A stretch of DNA of 19,830 bases from JBGSPQ01 sp041738505 (GTDB lineage: Bacteria > Patescibacteriota > Gracilibacteria > UBA1369). How positions within the stretch are numbered: the first letter of the stretch is position 1; each line of letters opens with the position of its first letter. The position numbers were made by a program, and so were the translations under genes. The notes under the pieces are model-generated. The model searched no databases and was not told where the DNA came from. It saw nothing but the letters and a program-made list of their open reading frames with translations. Location: positions 1 through 19,830 of the forward strand of contig JBGSPQ010000011.1 of NCBI GenBank assembly GCA_041738505.1. The letters run 5' to 3'. Shown piece by piece: positions 1-8,408 of the stretch.

Positions 1-445
1 ACTGTCACTGAAATATTTCAACGAAAAACGACCTCAAAAAACCAAACATTTTATGCCACCGTTACAATTTGGAATCCTGAAATACAAGCTCACAAAACAA
101 AAACTTAACTACAGTGTCCTAAATGTCTGAAACTACTACAAATAAAGTTAAACCATTATCGTTGGCGCGACCTTCCACGTTGGTGCGACTCACCATCGTA
201 ACCAGTGCCACTTGCCATTCCTTACTTCCACACTCATTATTCCCCCGCCACTTGCCATTCCTCACTTCCACACTCATTATCTCTCCCTCCCTCGCCACTC
301 TTCACGCTACCACTTTTTGTTTCATGTATTGATTTCGCTTAACATACCGAATTCGCACAAAAAGCGACATTGTATAAATGGCTAGATTAAGCGATAAAAC
401 ATAGGTTGCAAAGACATAATTATCTCAATAATTCCAGTCCAAAAG
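1..445. other. gene-free left end with short direct repeats
   Basis: I find no convincing gene here. The only open frame (123-332) is Ser/Thr/Leu-rich, is made largely of the short repeats, and matches no family I know. The stretch holds an 18-bp unit repeated twice (about 160-195) and a 34-bp unit repeated twice (207-240 and 247-280). A TATAAA at 373-378 resembles a -10 box, but I see no convincing -35 box at normal spacing. It is probably the upstream flank of the HNH gene. Confidence 0.6.
207..280. repeat. 34-bp direct repeat, two copies, 40-bp period
   Basis: Positions 207-240 and 247-280 are the same 34-bp sequence, beginning GCCACTTGCCATTCC and ending CACTCATTAT, with a single T/C difference at 223/263. 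A 6-bp spacer separates the copies. Just upstream, CGTTGG(C/T)GCGAC occurs at 160-171 and 178-189, an 18-bp period. Two copies with so short a spacer do not look like a CRISPR array. Confidence 0.85.
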
Positions 446-520
446 ATGGATATTATCTTTGATTTTGATAGATTAATAATACTAACGTATAGCAAATATT
501 ATTATTATAAACTTTCTCCT

Positions 521-1531
521 ATGACGAACATCGAAAATTTACACAAAACCTTCAAACAATTCGGAGCATTGGCACTCACATACCGCCAAAAGTGCATCGG
601 CATGCTGCCGGAAATCAACCGCCTGCGCGTTTACGAAAAAAAGGGCTACGGCTCCATCTACGAATACGCGGCAAAACTGGCGGGCATAAGCCGGGAACAG
701 GTCCAGCGCGTGCTTCAGTTGGACCACAAATTTGAAGACAAACCGGCATTGAAAAATATGTTGATTAAAGGAGAAATCAGTGTAAACAAGCTGGCAAGGA
801 TCGCATCTGTTGCTACGGTTGAAAACCAAAATTTATGGGCTGATCAGATAAAAAATCTTTCACAAAAAACCGTTGAAACTTTGGTGAAAGATTATAAAAA
901 CGGAGCAAATCCAAATACCGAACCCGAAAATCAAAATGGCTTATTTGAGGCAAATTATGAAGACATTTCTGTGCGCGCGCACAGAAATTTGGAGGAAAAT
1001 AAAATCAATATGAAAGTTATCCAAACACTATCTTTTGAAAACAAGCAACAACTGATGTTACTCGCGGAAAAAGGGATCGATATAAACATATTGATTGAGG
1101 AAATGCTGGAAAAACGAAAGCAAAAAATCGACGAAGAAAAAGAAAAAATCGCCAAAGAAATTTTAAGTGAAAACAATACTCAAAACACCCAGCTTTCACG
1201 AGGTGGACAGAACGGCCGAAAAGAGATAGGAAGTGCGAATAAAACGACGGGGTATTCAGTACACAATAAATCGCGTCAAACAGACCATATCCTACAATCC
1301 AAACCCGCGTCCCGTTACATTCCCGCACACATCAAAAAAATCGTGCGGCTTGAGCACGGAGTAAAATGCTCAATTCCATACTGCGACAAGCCGGCAAACA
1401 CCATTCATCACACTCAAAGATTCGCGCTTTCGCAAAATCACGACCCGAAGTTTCTGGCTCCGCTCTGCCGTGAACATCATCAGCTGGCGCACGCGGTGGA
1501 CAGAACGTATTGCGGGATGAGGGGAGGATGA
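521..1531 (+). CDS. HNH endonuclease domain protein (patescibacterial family)
   Basis: The product is 336 aa from the ATG at 521. The N-terminal half contains RVYEKKGYGSIYEYAAKLAG, a motif I associate with multi-copy HNH proteins of CPR bacteria; this match is from memory. A charged Glu/Lys-rich helical middle follows, then a C-terminal HNH/zinc module. That module has a CxxxxC pair (C283, C288), His296-His297, and a final CxxHH (C316, H319, H320), consistent with a zinc-bound metal-dependent DNA nuclease fold. The frame is open back to 446, but the extra 25 residues are AT-rich and unlike the family start, so I prefer 521. Neither start has a Shine-Dalgarno site. The 3' end shares the core GGTGGACAG...CGTATT with the repeat block just downstream. 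It could be a stand-alone mobile or housekeeping nuclease; its target is unknown. Confidence 0.8.
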   Translation: MTNIENLHKTFKQFGALALTYRQKCIGMLPEINRLRVYEKKGYGSIYEYAAKLAGISREQVQRVLQLDHKFEDKPALKNMLIKGEISVNKLARIASVATVENQNLWADQIKNLSQKTVETLVKDYKNGANPNTEPENQNGLFEANYEDISVRAHRNLEENKINMKVIQTLSFENKQQLMLLAEKGIDINILIEEMLEKRKQKIDEEKEKIAKEILSENNTQNTQLSRGGQNGRKEIGSANKTTGYSVHNKSRQTDHILQSKPASRYIPAHIKKIVRLEHGVKCSIPYCDKPANTIHHTQRFALSQNHDPKFLAPLCREHHQLAHAVDRTYCGMRGG

Positions 1532-1536
1532 GGGGA

Positions 1537-1788
1537 GGTTGGTGAAACGAGCGCGTCGAAATGGGAGAGCGGACTAGGCGTATTGCAGGGTACGGGCGGG
1601 TTAGCAGGCGTGTTGCGGTGGAGCCGGTAGCTACGGTGGACAGGAGGGGTGTGACGTATTGTGGAATACGGATGAGAGTAGGTTAGCGAAACGAGCGCGT
1701 CGAAATGGGAGAGCGGACTAGGCGTATTGCAGGGTACGGGCGGGTTAGCAGGCGTGTTGCGGTGGAGCCGGTAGCTACGGTGGACAGG
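1537..1788. repeat. 108-bp direct repeat, two copies, 144-bp period
   Basis: Copy 1 (1537-1644) and copy 2 (1681-1788) are nearly identical; I see two differences near their left ends (GGTTGGTGAAAC versus GGTTAGCGAAAC). A smaller core, CGTATT followed by a G-rich stretch, recurs at 1506, 1579, 1655, 1723 and 1790, every 67-76 bp. This suggests the 144-bp unit is itself two older, diverged units. The first core lies inside the last codons of the HNH gene, so the block may have grown from the gene's 3' end. It has stops in all useful frames and no Shine-Dalgarno-led frame. Confidence 0.85.
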
Positions 1789-1957
1789 GCGTATTACAGG
1801 AAACAGGATGGCGTTGGATAGCGGGCGTTTCTCTGCCGGCGGGGACGCATAATCTGTATACAAAAAGGGCGGGGTAATAAGAGGTTGTATAAAAAACCCT
1901 TTACCCCACCGATTTGGAGACTAATAAATTTTATGGAGGGAATCAAATATAAATATA

Positions 1958-1986
1958 TTTACTTCCGGGGCAAAGTATTGTATAAT
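1958..1986 (+). promoter_or_regulatory. sigma70-like promoter of the large surface protein
   Basis: TTTACT (1958-1963) and a perfect TATAAT (1981-1986) are separated by 17 bp. The predicted start near 1993 gives a leader of about 30 nt before the TTG start at 2022. There is no Shine-Dalgarno sequence in that leader. Confidence 0.55.
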
Positions 1987-2021
1987 TCTGAGATTCAGTT
2001 GTGTTTTGTTAACGATAAATT

Positions 2022-5000
2022 TTGTACAAAATAAAAAATTCAAATCGGGTTAGACTGATGGCTGTTGCGGGGCTTGTGATGATGTTTACGCAGATGTTTT
2101 CGGGGGCTGTGGCCAATGCCACGAATGTGGAGGTGGTGCTTTTGGAGAAACCGGTGACGATTAGTGTTACTCCGAATCCGGTAAATGCTAATTTGGGAGA
2201 AGAGCCGCAGTTTATGGCGGTTGCGTATTTTAATACCAATCCACCGATTGATATTACTAATCATACATTGACGACCTGGTCGTCAACCAATACGGCGGTT
2301 GCCACTATTAGTAACAGTGATCCCACTCGGGGGCTTGCAAAAGCGGAGGGCATCGGTACGTCCATTATTAGAGCGAATTATGGCGATGTGACCGGTATGG
2401 CGACAATGAATGTGAGTGCGGTGGCATTGGACAGAATTGAAATAAATCCGGGTACAGCGGCCATTAATGTGGAAAATACGCAGCAGTTTGGGGCGAGAGC
2501 TATATTTTCCGACTCAACCCAAATTGATATTACCGGTGATGCGGGGATAGTGTGGAGTTCCGGTGATGTAAATATTGCAACAATCAGTAATGCAGATGCC
2601 ACCAAAGGTTTAGCCATAGGAACAGGTGACGGTATGGTGACTATGACCGCCACATACGGTGGAAAAGTGGATACGGCGGATTTGACAGTTAATGCACCGG
2701 ACACTATTACAGTGACGCCGTTAACGGCAACAATTAATGTGGGGCAGACGTATACTTTTTCTGCCATTGCAAAGTTTCCGGATTTATCGGAAAGAAATAT
2801 TACAATCAATCCTTTGAATGTCTGGAGCTCTTTGAATACCTCTGTCGCGACGGTGAGTAATACTAATCCGACCAGAGGACGAGCAAACGGTCTTTCGGCA
2901 GGTAACGCGACTATTGGAGCCACTTATTTTGGAGTGAACGGAAGCGCGGTTTTGACTGTACAGTCAACCACTCCGCCGCCGGATGATGAAGGGGGTGGAG
3001 GTGGAGTTATTACACCACCGGACGATGAAGAACCACCACCGGATGAAGAGCCGCCACCGGATGAAGAGCCGCCACCGGATGAAGAGCCACCGCCGGATGA
3101 AGAGCCACCGCCGGATGAAGAGCCGCCTCCGGAAGACGAACTGCCACCGGAAGACGAATTGCCACCGGAAGACGAATTGCCACCGGATGAGGAATTGCCA
3201 CCGGATGAGGAATTGCCTCCGGATGATGAAACGCCTCCGGACGACGAGGAGCCCGTCTATGAACAACCCGATTATCCGACTCCGCCTCCGCCCCCGGGAG
3301 AAGAGGAGTTTGCCGAAGATGAGGAGCCGTTGCCCGTTTTTGCGGTGCCGGTCACTTATGAGGAGCATTTGATTCTGGAAGAGGCGTTTTTGCCCGACGA
3401 ATTGAGTGTCACCCGCGGGGAATTGCTTGTGGAAATGAACAAGAGATTTGATTACACCAATTTGTATAATAATTTTTTAGGGGAATGTACCAATGATCTG
3501 AATGGTTGTTTGTTGATTTTTTGGCAGACAAGTGATTTTACCAATAAGAAAATGGATTTTTCGTATTGTAAGAAAGATCCGGCGGGTAAATGCAAGCCCA
3601 CCGATCCGCCTTTTGATATAAGCAATTCTCAGTTATATCCCGATGTGCCTCCGGCCACCCCATATTATTATGAGATTAATCTGGCTACGATGCTTGGCGT
3701 GGTACAGGGATATTATGAAGAAAAACAGAGTCCTTTTCTTCCTTATAATCTGACCTCCAGAATGGAGGCGCTGAAAGTAATTTTGGGGTCCGGATCAATT
3801 GATATGATTGAATGGGTTTATTATCCGGAACTTGAAGCGATGCTTGGTGGACCGGATGGAATAAGGGCTCAAAAAACGCCGTTTGTTGATATAAGACCTA
3901 CGGAAACCGCCATGTGGTGGTATCCCCGTTATCTTGAGGTGGCTTGTGATACCGAGATGATTGATTGTGCCGAAGGGACGCGGTTCAGACCGGATGAGTT
4001 TATTACGGAGAATGAACTTGGGGAAATGATGGAAAGGTTAAATGTTTATCTTGAAAAGACCAATCACCTTGAGAATATTGAAGCCGATGATGATAGAGAT
4101 GGACTTAACAATTACAGTGAAAAAACCATTTACAGGACTAATTCCAATATTCCCGATAGCGACAATGATGGTTTGAATGATGGGGGTGAGGTTCTTGTCT
4201 ACAAGACCAATCCGCTGGAGATTGATTCGGATTATGATTTGTTGAATGACTATGATGAGGTTATGAAATATAGGACCAATCCTCTTAAGAAAGATACGGA
4301 TGGAGACGGATTTGCCGACTATGTGGAAATCGGGGCCGGATCGAATCCTCTGGATCCTTTGTCATTCCCCGTTGATGCCGATGAAAACGGTATTGAAGAT
4401 GAATGGGAGGCCAAGTATGGAATTAAGGTGGTTGATGGAACGCAGGATTCCGATGGGGATGGAATCTCGGATAAGATGGAATACAGGTATGGAACGGATC
4501 CTACGACCGTGGATACTGATGGAGATGGTATTTCGGATGCCGATGAAATTTTTATATACAGAACCAATCCTCTGGAATTGAATGATATTGCAGAGCTGGA
4601 AAATCTACCCGTGCGGATTACCAATTTCAGCCAGGGGCAGTTGGTTGCGGATACCACGCCTTTGGTTAAGGGTGTGGGACCGTTGGGGGCGGAAATACGC
4701 GTCTTGATTCGTAACGATTATGGTCATGAAAGAGTTTTGGGTTCAACAATGGTTGATGAAAATGCCGCCTGGGTTTTTGATACTCCCGAATCTTTAAGAG
4801 ACGGGCGTTATCAGTTGATTGCGCGCGCTCTTGAACCGGGAAAGGGGCTGGTTACCCAGTCTTACCCGATTCATATTGTGATTGATACTACGTTGAATGT
4901 GGCTTCGCCAAAGCCCAGGAAACTGGCCGATGCCGTAATTACGGAAGAGGCATTGTTGAAGAATTTGCGTTTGAGGATTGTAGATAACAAGCCTGTGATA

Positions 5001-5540
5001 TATGGAAATACGCAGTTCGGGAATGAAGTTACCGCCACCTGGAGATCGGTGGTGATTACTTCCGCGCTTATTGCGGATTCCATTACCGGGGAGTTTGAAA
5101 TTGCCGCGCCTTCGCCTTTGTCATTGGGCGACCACGTGGTTTATGTTACAGCTACACGCAAATCGGATGAAGCGCAGAGTGAAACGGTTAAGATTAATTT
5201 TAACGTGGGGACTCCGGGATTGAGTTCCATTTTAAGGGGCGTGGGTGACGAAGAACCCGGGGTGACTCCGACCGGTGCCGCGGGTGCGGTGGCGGCAGTG
5301 GGGTCGGTGTTTACCGGAATCGGAAAGATTATTGCACCCGGAGCCGGTGATGCCGGAGCGGGACTGCTTGGGGTTGTTGCGGTACTGGGTTTTGCCGGAG
5401 CGGTCGGATGTGGATATTACTATTTTAAGGTTGTGAAAAAAGGTCATCGTTTGGTTGGTAAGAAAAAGAAATCAGCCGAAGATAATAACGTTGATGCTGA
5501 AAATAACGAAACTGATTCAGGCGCGGGTGCAAACGGATAG
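2022..5540 (+). CDS. large anchored surface protein: Big2, Pro/acidic, SLH-like, TSP3
   Basis: This 1172-residue secreted protein is probably surface exposed. The TTG start at 2022 gives a basic n-region (K3, K5, R9, R11) before a hydrophobic core ending near ANA33. An ATG at 2058 would lose that basic region, and a TAA lies just upstream of the TTG. Layout: three Big2-type Ig-like repeats (about 45-131, 137-224, 228-315, each with a WSS...VATxSN core); a Gly run and 13 Pro/acidic hexapeptides (about 331-409); an SLH-like region (about 440-680, with YPDVPPATPYYYEI and a GY...RMEALK pattern); seven TSP3-like calcium-binding repeats (about 686-853, DxDxDG); two Ig-like domains (about 861-955 and 980-1063); one membrane helix (about 1112-1134); and a Lys-rich then acidic tail. 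There is no LPXTG motif, so membrane anchoring is likely. Adhesion or envelope structure is inferred. It ends 7 bp from the convergent protease gene. Confidence 0.9.
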   Translation: MYKIKNSNRVRLMAVAGLVMMFTQMFSGAVANATNVEVVLLEKPVTISVTPNPVNANLGEEPQFMAVAYFNTNPPIDITNHTLTTWSSTNTAVATISNSDPTRGLAKAEGIGTSIIRANYGDVTGMATMNVSAVALDRIEINPGTAAINVENTQQFGARAIFSDSTQIDITGDAGIVWSSGDVNIATISNADATKGLAIGTGDGMVTMTATYGGKVDTADLTVNAPDTITVTPLTATINVGQTYTFSAIAKFPDLSERNITINPLNVWSSLNTSVATVSNTNPTRGRANGLSAGNATIGATYFGVNGSAVLTVQSTTPPPDDEGGGGGVITPPDDEEPPPDEEPPPDEEPPPDEEPPPDEEPPPDEEPPPEDELPPEDELPPEDELPPDEELPPDEELPPDDETPPDDEEPVYEQPDYPTPPPPPGEEEFAEDEEPLPVFAVPVTYEEHLILEEAFLPDELSVTRGELLVEMNKRFDYTNLYNNFLGECTNDLNGCLLIFWQTSDFTNKKMDFSYCKKDPAGKCKPTDPPFDISNSQLYPDVPPATPYYYEINLATMLGVVQGYYEEKQSPFLPYNLTSRMEALKVILGSGSIDMIEWVYYPELEAMLGGPDGIRAQKTPFVDIRPTETAMWWYPRYLEVACDTEMIDCAEGTRFRPDEFITENELGEMMERLNVYLEKTNHLENIEADDDRDGLNNYSEKTIYRTNSNIPDSDNDGLNDGGEVLVYKTNPLEIDSDYDLLNDYDEVMKYRTNPLKKDTDGDGFADYVEIGAGSNPLDPLSFPVDADENGIEDEWEAKYGIKVVDGTQDSDGDGISDKMEYRYGTDPTTVDTDGDGISDADEIFIYRTNPLELNDIAELENLPVRITNFSQGQLVADTTPLVKGVGPLGAEIRVLIRNDYGHERVLGSTMVDENAAWVFDTPESLRDGRYQLIARALEPGKGLVTQSYPIHIVIDTTLNVASPKPRKLADAVITEEALLKNLRLRIVDNKPVIYGNTQFGNEVTATWRSVVITSALIADSITGEFEIAAPSPLSLGDHVVYVTATRKSDEAQSETVKINFNVGTPGLSSILRGVGDEEPGVTPTGAAGAVAAVGSVFTGIGKIIAPGAGDAGAGLLGVVAVLGFAGAVGCGYYYFKVVKKGHRLVGKKKKSAEDNNVDAENNETDSGAGANG
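3012..3248 (+). repeat. in-frame 18-bp tandem repeat encoding Pro/acidic hexapeptides
   Basis: Thirteen tandem units code for PPPDEE, LPPEDE, LPPDEE and similar hexapeptides; one unit has an extra codon (21 bp). Several consecutive 18-bp units are nearly identical in DNA, so copy number may vary between strains. The encoded stretch would be an extended, negatively charged spacer between the Ig-like repeats and the SLH-like part of the surface protein. Confidence 0.9.
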
Positions 5541-5547
5541 GTATTTT

Positions 5548-6597
5548 CTATAAAGTCTTCCAGGTTACCTCCTCGGTTTTGTCGTAGATAAATCCGTCCG
5601 CTGCGATCAAACGTCCGGTGGGAATTAAGGGAATGGTTTCTCCCGTTGGCGTGTAAACGGCTTCTCCTTCTTCCACGGTAATAAGGTAACTGCCCTTGGG
5701 GAAGGCCAGTTTTTTGAAAACGATTCTGCCTATTTTCTGGCTGGATAATTCCGTGCTTTCAATGCAGGTGAAAATGACATCAAAGTGATCGCCGGTTTTG
5801 GGAGGGGTGTCCACATAGGGAATGTCCATGGACATGGTTTTAACGTATTCAAGGTATAAATCCCACATCAGTTTTTCCAGTTTTTTGTCGGGGTATACTA
5901 CGTTGAGACCGGATTCTTTGGCTTCCGGACGGGAAATCGAGTGGTTGTGCGTGCTGATGTCTTTAATGAAAAGCTGGACTATTTTTTTTACCTGTTTGGG
6001 ACTGCTGATGTGATGGTGAAGGATGTTTTGCGCGTCTTTTCGGGTTTCCAGATAATTTCGGTAGGCCTTGCCGATTATAAGAGGGGAAACGTTGTCGCCA
6101 AGCAGTTTAAAAGCTTCCATTTTATCTTTGGATTCCGTGACCTGATATTCCTCTCGCAGGAAGTCTTCGTAGCTGTCCATGTCGGAAACGGAAATTTGCA
6201 TGCCTCCAAGTTCTCCACCCTGAATGCGGACGGTTGGGTCTATCGGGCCCAGCGAGGCCATTTTTCCCATGACGATTTCTCTGGCTCCCATTGTTATCAT
6301 GGTGGCGGCGGAGCGGGCATGATAGGGGACGAGGACGGAAAAATTCATGTTGTATTCGCGAATAAGGCTGACCAGTTCCCAGGCGGCCTCCAGTTCACCT
6401 CCGTATGAAAAAAGAAAAAGGTCTATGTTGCTGCAGGTTTTGCAGATTTTATCCAGATGGGCGCGGAATTGCACAATGTCCACCGATTCTATGTCGGATT
6501 CAATATTGGAGCGGTTGGAGGTTACATAGGTGAGTACGCGCGAACCGCGAAGTTGCTCTATCTCTTTTATTAGTTGTTGTTTTTTTGAAGGAGGCAT
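5548..6597 (-). CDS. SDH-type serine protease (ClpP/SppA fold)
   Basis: This 349-residue protein resembles the serine dehydrogenase proteinase (SDH) family of the ClpP/crotonase superfamily. SYGGE (64-68) matches the oxyanion-strand motif. ARSAATMITMGAREIVMG, about residues 94-111, carries the probable nucleophile Ser96, and ASLGPIDP (114-121) is the family signature after the active-site helix. The first 60 residues show no clear signal peptide or membrane helix, so it may be cytoplasmic or peripheral. About 100 C-terminal residues form a separate, apparently beta-rich region of unknown role. The gene converges on the surface-protein gene and diverges from the antiporter gene. Its start has no Shine-Dalgarno site. 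Protease activity is inferred from the family, and the substrate is unknown. Confidence 0.8.
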   Translation of the reverse strand: MPPSKKQQLIKEIEQLRGSRVLTYVTSNRSNIESDIESVDIVQFRAHLDKICKTCSNIDLFLFSYGGELEAAWELVSLIREYNMNFSVLVPYHARSAATMITMGAREIVMGKMASLGPIDPTVRIQGGELGGMQISVSDMDSYEDFLREEYQVTESKDKMEAFKLLGDNVSPLIIGKAYRNYLETRKDAQNILHHHISSPKQVKKIVQLFIKDISTHNHSISRPEAKESGLNVVYPDKKLEKLMWDLYLEYVKTMSMDIPYVDTPPKTGDHFDVIFTCIESTELSSQKIGRIVFKKLAFPKGSYLITVEEGEAVYTPTGETIPLIPTGRLIAADGFIYDKTEEVTWKTL

Positions 6598-6621
6598 AAG
6601 GTTTTTTGAATGTTAGTGTTG

Positions 6622-6649
6622 TTGCCCGGGGTATGAAAAACACTATAAA
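6622..6649 (+). promoter_or_regulatory. possible promoter of the antiporter gene
   Basis: TTGCCC (6622-6627) and TATAAA (6644-6649) are separated by 16 bp, about 60 bp before the preferred ATG at 6711. The element lies in the short divergent gap between protease and antiporter. It is of moderate quality and supports the downstream start rather than the TTG at 6606. Confidence 0.35.
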
Positions 6650-6710
6650 TATGTTATCATGTAAAGAGGCTTTTGTGCCAGAAATAAAAAGTCACTCAAA
6701 AATAAAAAAA

Positions 6711-8399
6711 ATGGAACAAACGATTTTTTTTGAATTAAGCATTATCCTTATACTTACCTTCGCGGTGTCGGTACTGCTGGGTTATTTTAAGCAGCCGATT
6801 ATTATCGGGTATTTGATTTCCGGGGTTTTGCTGGGAATATTTTTTGTTAATATTGTTGGAGATAACCAGGCGATCGCGGCTTTTGCTCAGATTGGCGTGG
6901 CTCTGCTTTTGTTTGTGGTGGGATTGCATCTGAATCCCAAATTGATTAAAGCGGTGGGGAAAGTTTCTGTGATTACGGGGCTGGGGCAGATTCTTTTTAC
7001 TTTCGGGATTGCGTATGTGATTTGTCTGCTCTTGGGCTTTGATTTGGTGACTTCTTTTTATGTGGCGATAGCGATGACTTTTTCCAGTACGATTCTGATT
7101 ATGAAACTGCTTTCGGATAAGGGTGATATTGAAACTTTGTACGGGAGAATTTCGGTGGGTCTGATGATTTTTCAGGACTTGGTGGCGATTATCGTTTTGA
7201 TGGTGATTTCGTCCATGTCCAACGGATTTGATCTGAAATCCATTGTGTTTGGCACGGTTCTGCAGGGGATTGTTTTGACCGTTTTGGTTGTGCTTGCGGG
7301 GGTTTATATTATTCCGCGGATAATAAAAAAAGTCGCCGCTTCGCAGGAACTGTTAATGCTTTTTTCCCTGGCCTGGGCTTTCGCGGTGGCATCGGTTTAC
7401 ATGTTGGCCGGGTTTTCCATGGAGATTGGCGCTTTACTCGCCGGGTTTACTCTTTCCATCTCCCCTTACAGATATGAAATCAGTTCAAAAATGAAAATTC
7501 TGCGCGATTTTTTTATTATTATATTTTTTGTATTTCTGGGTTCGCAGATGATGTTTGAAAGTCTGGGGCAATATGTTGTGCCGGTGATTGTGTTGTCCCT
7601 GTTTGTTTTGATCGGCAATCCGCTGATTATGATGATTATTATGGGATTTATGGGTTACAAGAAAAGAAACGGTTTTCTGGCCGGGAGCGCTATTGCGCAG
7701 ATTAGTGAGTTTTCTTTAATTGTGGTGGCGCTGGGGGTTTCGGTCGGCCACATTGATAAGGGTATTCTGGCTTTTGTCACTTTGATTGCTCTTTTGACGA
7801 TGGCGGGATCAAGTTATTTTATTATTTATAACAAGAAAATTTATGTGAAGCTGGCCAAATATCTTTCCGTGTTTGAAAGAAAGGGTAAGAAAGTGGATGA
7901 ACATAAGTACAGCGAAAACCAGGAATATGACATTTTATTGCTGGGATACAGCAATATCGGACTGCATCTGCTGGATTCTTTCGGGAAGATGAATAAGAAA
8001 TATCTGGTGATTGATTTTGATCCGGAAATTATTACAAAACTGGCGCGCGAGGGAGTGGATTGCCGTTACGGCGACGCGGGCGACAGTGAAATTCTGGATG
8101 AGATGAACTGGCCGAAAGTGAAAATGGTGATTTCCACGATTAAGGATTTTGATACGAATGTGCTTTTGCTGAACAGGGTGCGCGCCGTGAATGCCAACGC
8201 GGTGGTGATTATGGTTTCGCAGGACCGGGAACAGGCGATGAATCTGTATGAAAAGGGCGCGAGTTATGTTTTGATGCCGAACATTCTTGGAGGGTATCAC
8301 ACTTCGGTTTTGATTGAGGAGTATGGATTTGATTTGGATAAGTTTCTGGCGGAAAAGGCCAGACACGTTAGCATGCTGATGAAGAGACCGGGACTTTAA
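6711..8399 (+). CDS. CPA2-family cation/proton antiporter with TrkA-N domain
   Basis: The 562-residue integral membrane protein resembles KefB/KefC and other CPA2 monovalent cation:proton antiporters. Residues 1-385 are a dense series of hydrophobic helices with family motifs: FKQPIIIGYLISGVLLG (26-42), TFSST (123-127) and GRISVGLMIFQDLVAI (145-160), which includes the conserved Asp155. From about 405 a cytosolic Rossmann-type TrkA-N domain begins with YDILLLGYSNIG and a strand ending in DFDPE, expected to bind a nucleotide and gate transport. The glycine motif is GxSxxG rather than the usual GxGxxG. The frame is open back to 6606, but that extension is not hydrophobic and overlaps a promoter-like site, so I prefer the ATG at 6711. 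The likely role is K+ or Na+ and pH homeostasis. It ends 9 bp from the convergent aminotransferase gene. Confidence 0.88.
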   Translation: MEQTIFFELSIILILTFAVSVLLGYFKQPIIIGYLISGVLLGIFFVNIVGDNQAIAAFAQIGVALLLFVVGLHLNPKLIKAVGKVSVITGLGQILFTFGIAYVICLLLGFDLVTSFYVAIAMTFSSTILIMKLLSDKGDIETLYGRISVGLMIFQDLVAIIVLMVISSMSNGFDLKSIVFGTVLQGIVLTVLVVLAGVYIIPRIIKKVAASQELLMLFSLAWAFAVASVYMLAGFSMEIGALLAGFTLSISPYRYEISSKMKILRDFFIIIFFVFLGSQMMFESLGQYVVPVIVLSLFVLIGNPLIMMIIMGFMGYKKRNGFLAGSAIAQISEFSLIVVALGVSVGHIDKGILAFVTLIALLTMAGSSYFIIYNKKIYVKLAKYLSVFERKGKKVDEHKYSENQEYDILLLGYSNIGLHLLDSFGKMNKKYLVIDFDPEIITKLAREGVDCRYGDAGDSEILDEMNWPKVKMVISTIKDFDTNVLLLNRVRAVNANAVVIMVSQDREQAMNLYEKGASYVLMPNILGGYHTSVLIEEYGFDLDKFLAEKARHVSMLMKRPGL

Positions 8400-8408
8400 A
8401 ATGTTCTT

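Larger units (their letters stand above)
1532..2021. other. gene-free block: repeat, hairpin and promoter
   Basis: No credible gene lies between the nuclease and the large surface protein. The minus-strand open frame at 1480-1863 is only a translation of the direct repeat. The first two thirds are GC- and G-rich and hold a 108-bp repeat in two copies. The last third is AT-rich and carries an imperfect hairpin (GGGGTAA at 1871-1877 with TTACCCC at 1901-1907, inner GGTT/AACC) and a promoter. The hairpin has no T-run, so I do not call it a terminator. Confidence 0.7.

Noticed and set aside
123..332. 69-aa open frame at the left end
   Set aside because: It is mostly a translation of the short direct repeats, with low-complexity composition, no Shine-Dalgarno site and no recognisable domain.
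1480..1863. 127-aa minus-strand open frame
   Set aside because: It overlaps the HNH 3' end and simply translates both copies of the 108-bp repeat, giving the same peptide twice; no start signal or family.
1871..1907. Hairpin as terminator of the HNH gene
   Set aside because: The stem is interrupted and no U-tract follows on either strand; it lies 340 bp from the gene's stop.
2378..2923. 181-aa open frame opposite the Big2 repeats
   Set aside because: It is antisense to well-supported coding sequence and has no family resemblance; it arises from codon bias of the true gene.
3012..3248. CRISPR-like array
   Set aside because: The 18-bp units are directly adjacent with no spacers and lie in frame inside a coding region.
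2964..3368. Arg-rich open frames over the Pro/acidic repeat (both strands)
   Set aside because: They are out-of-frame or antisense readings of the 18-bp repeat and only show simple periodic peptides.
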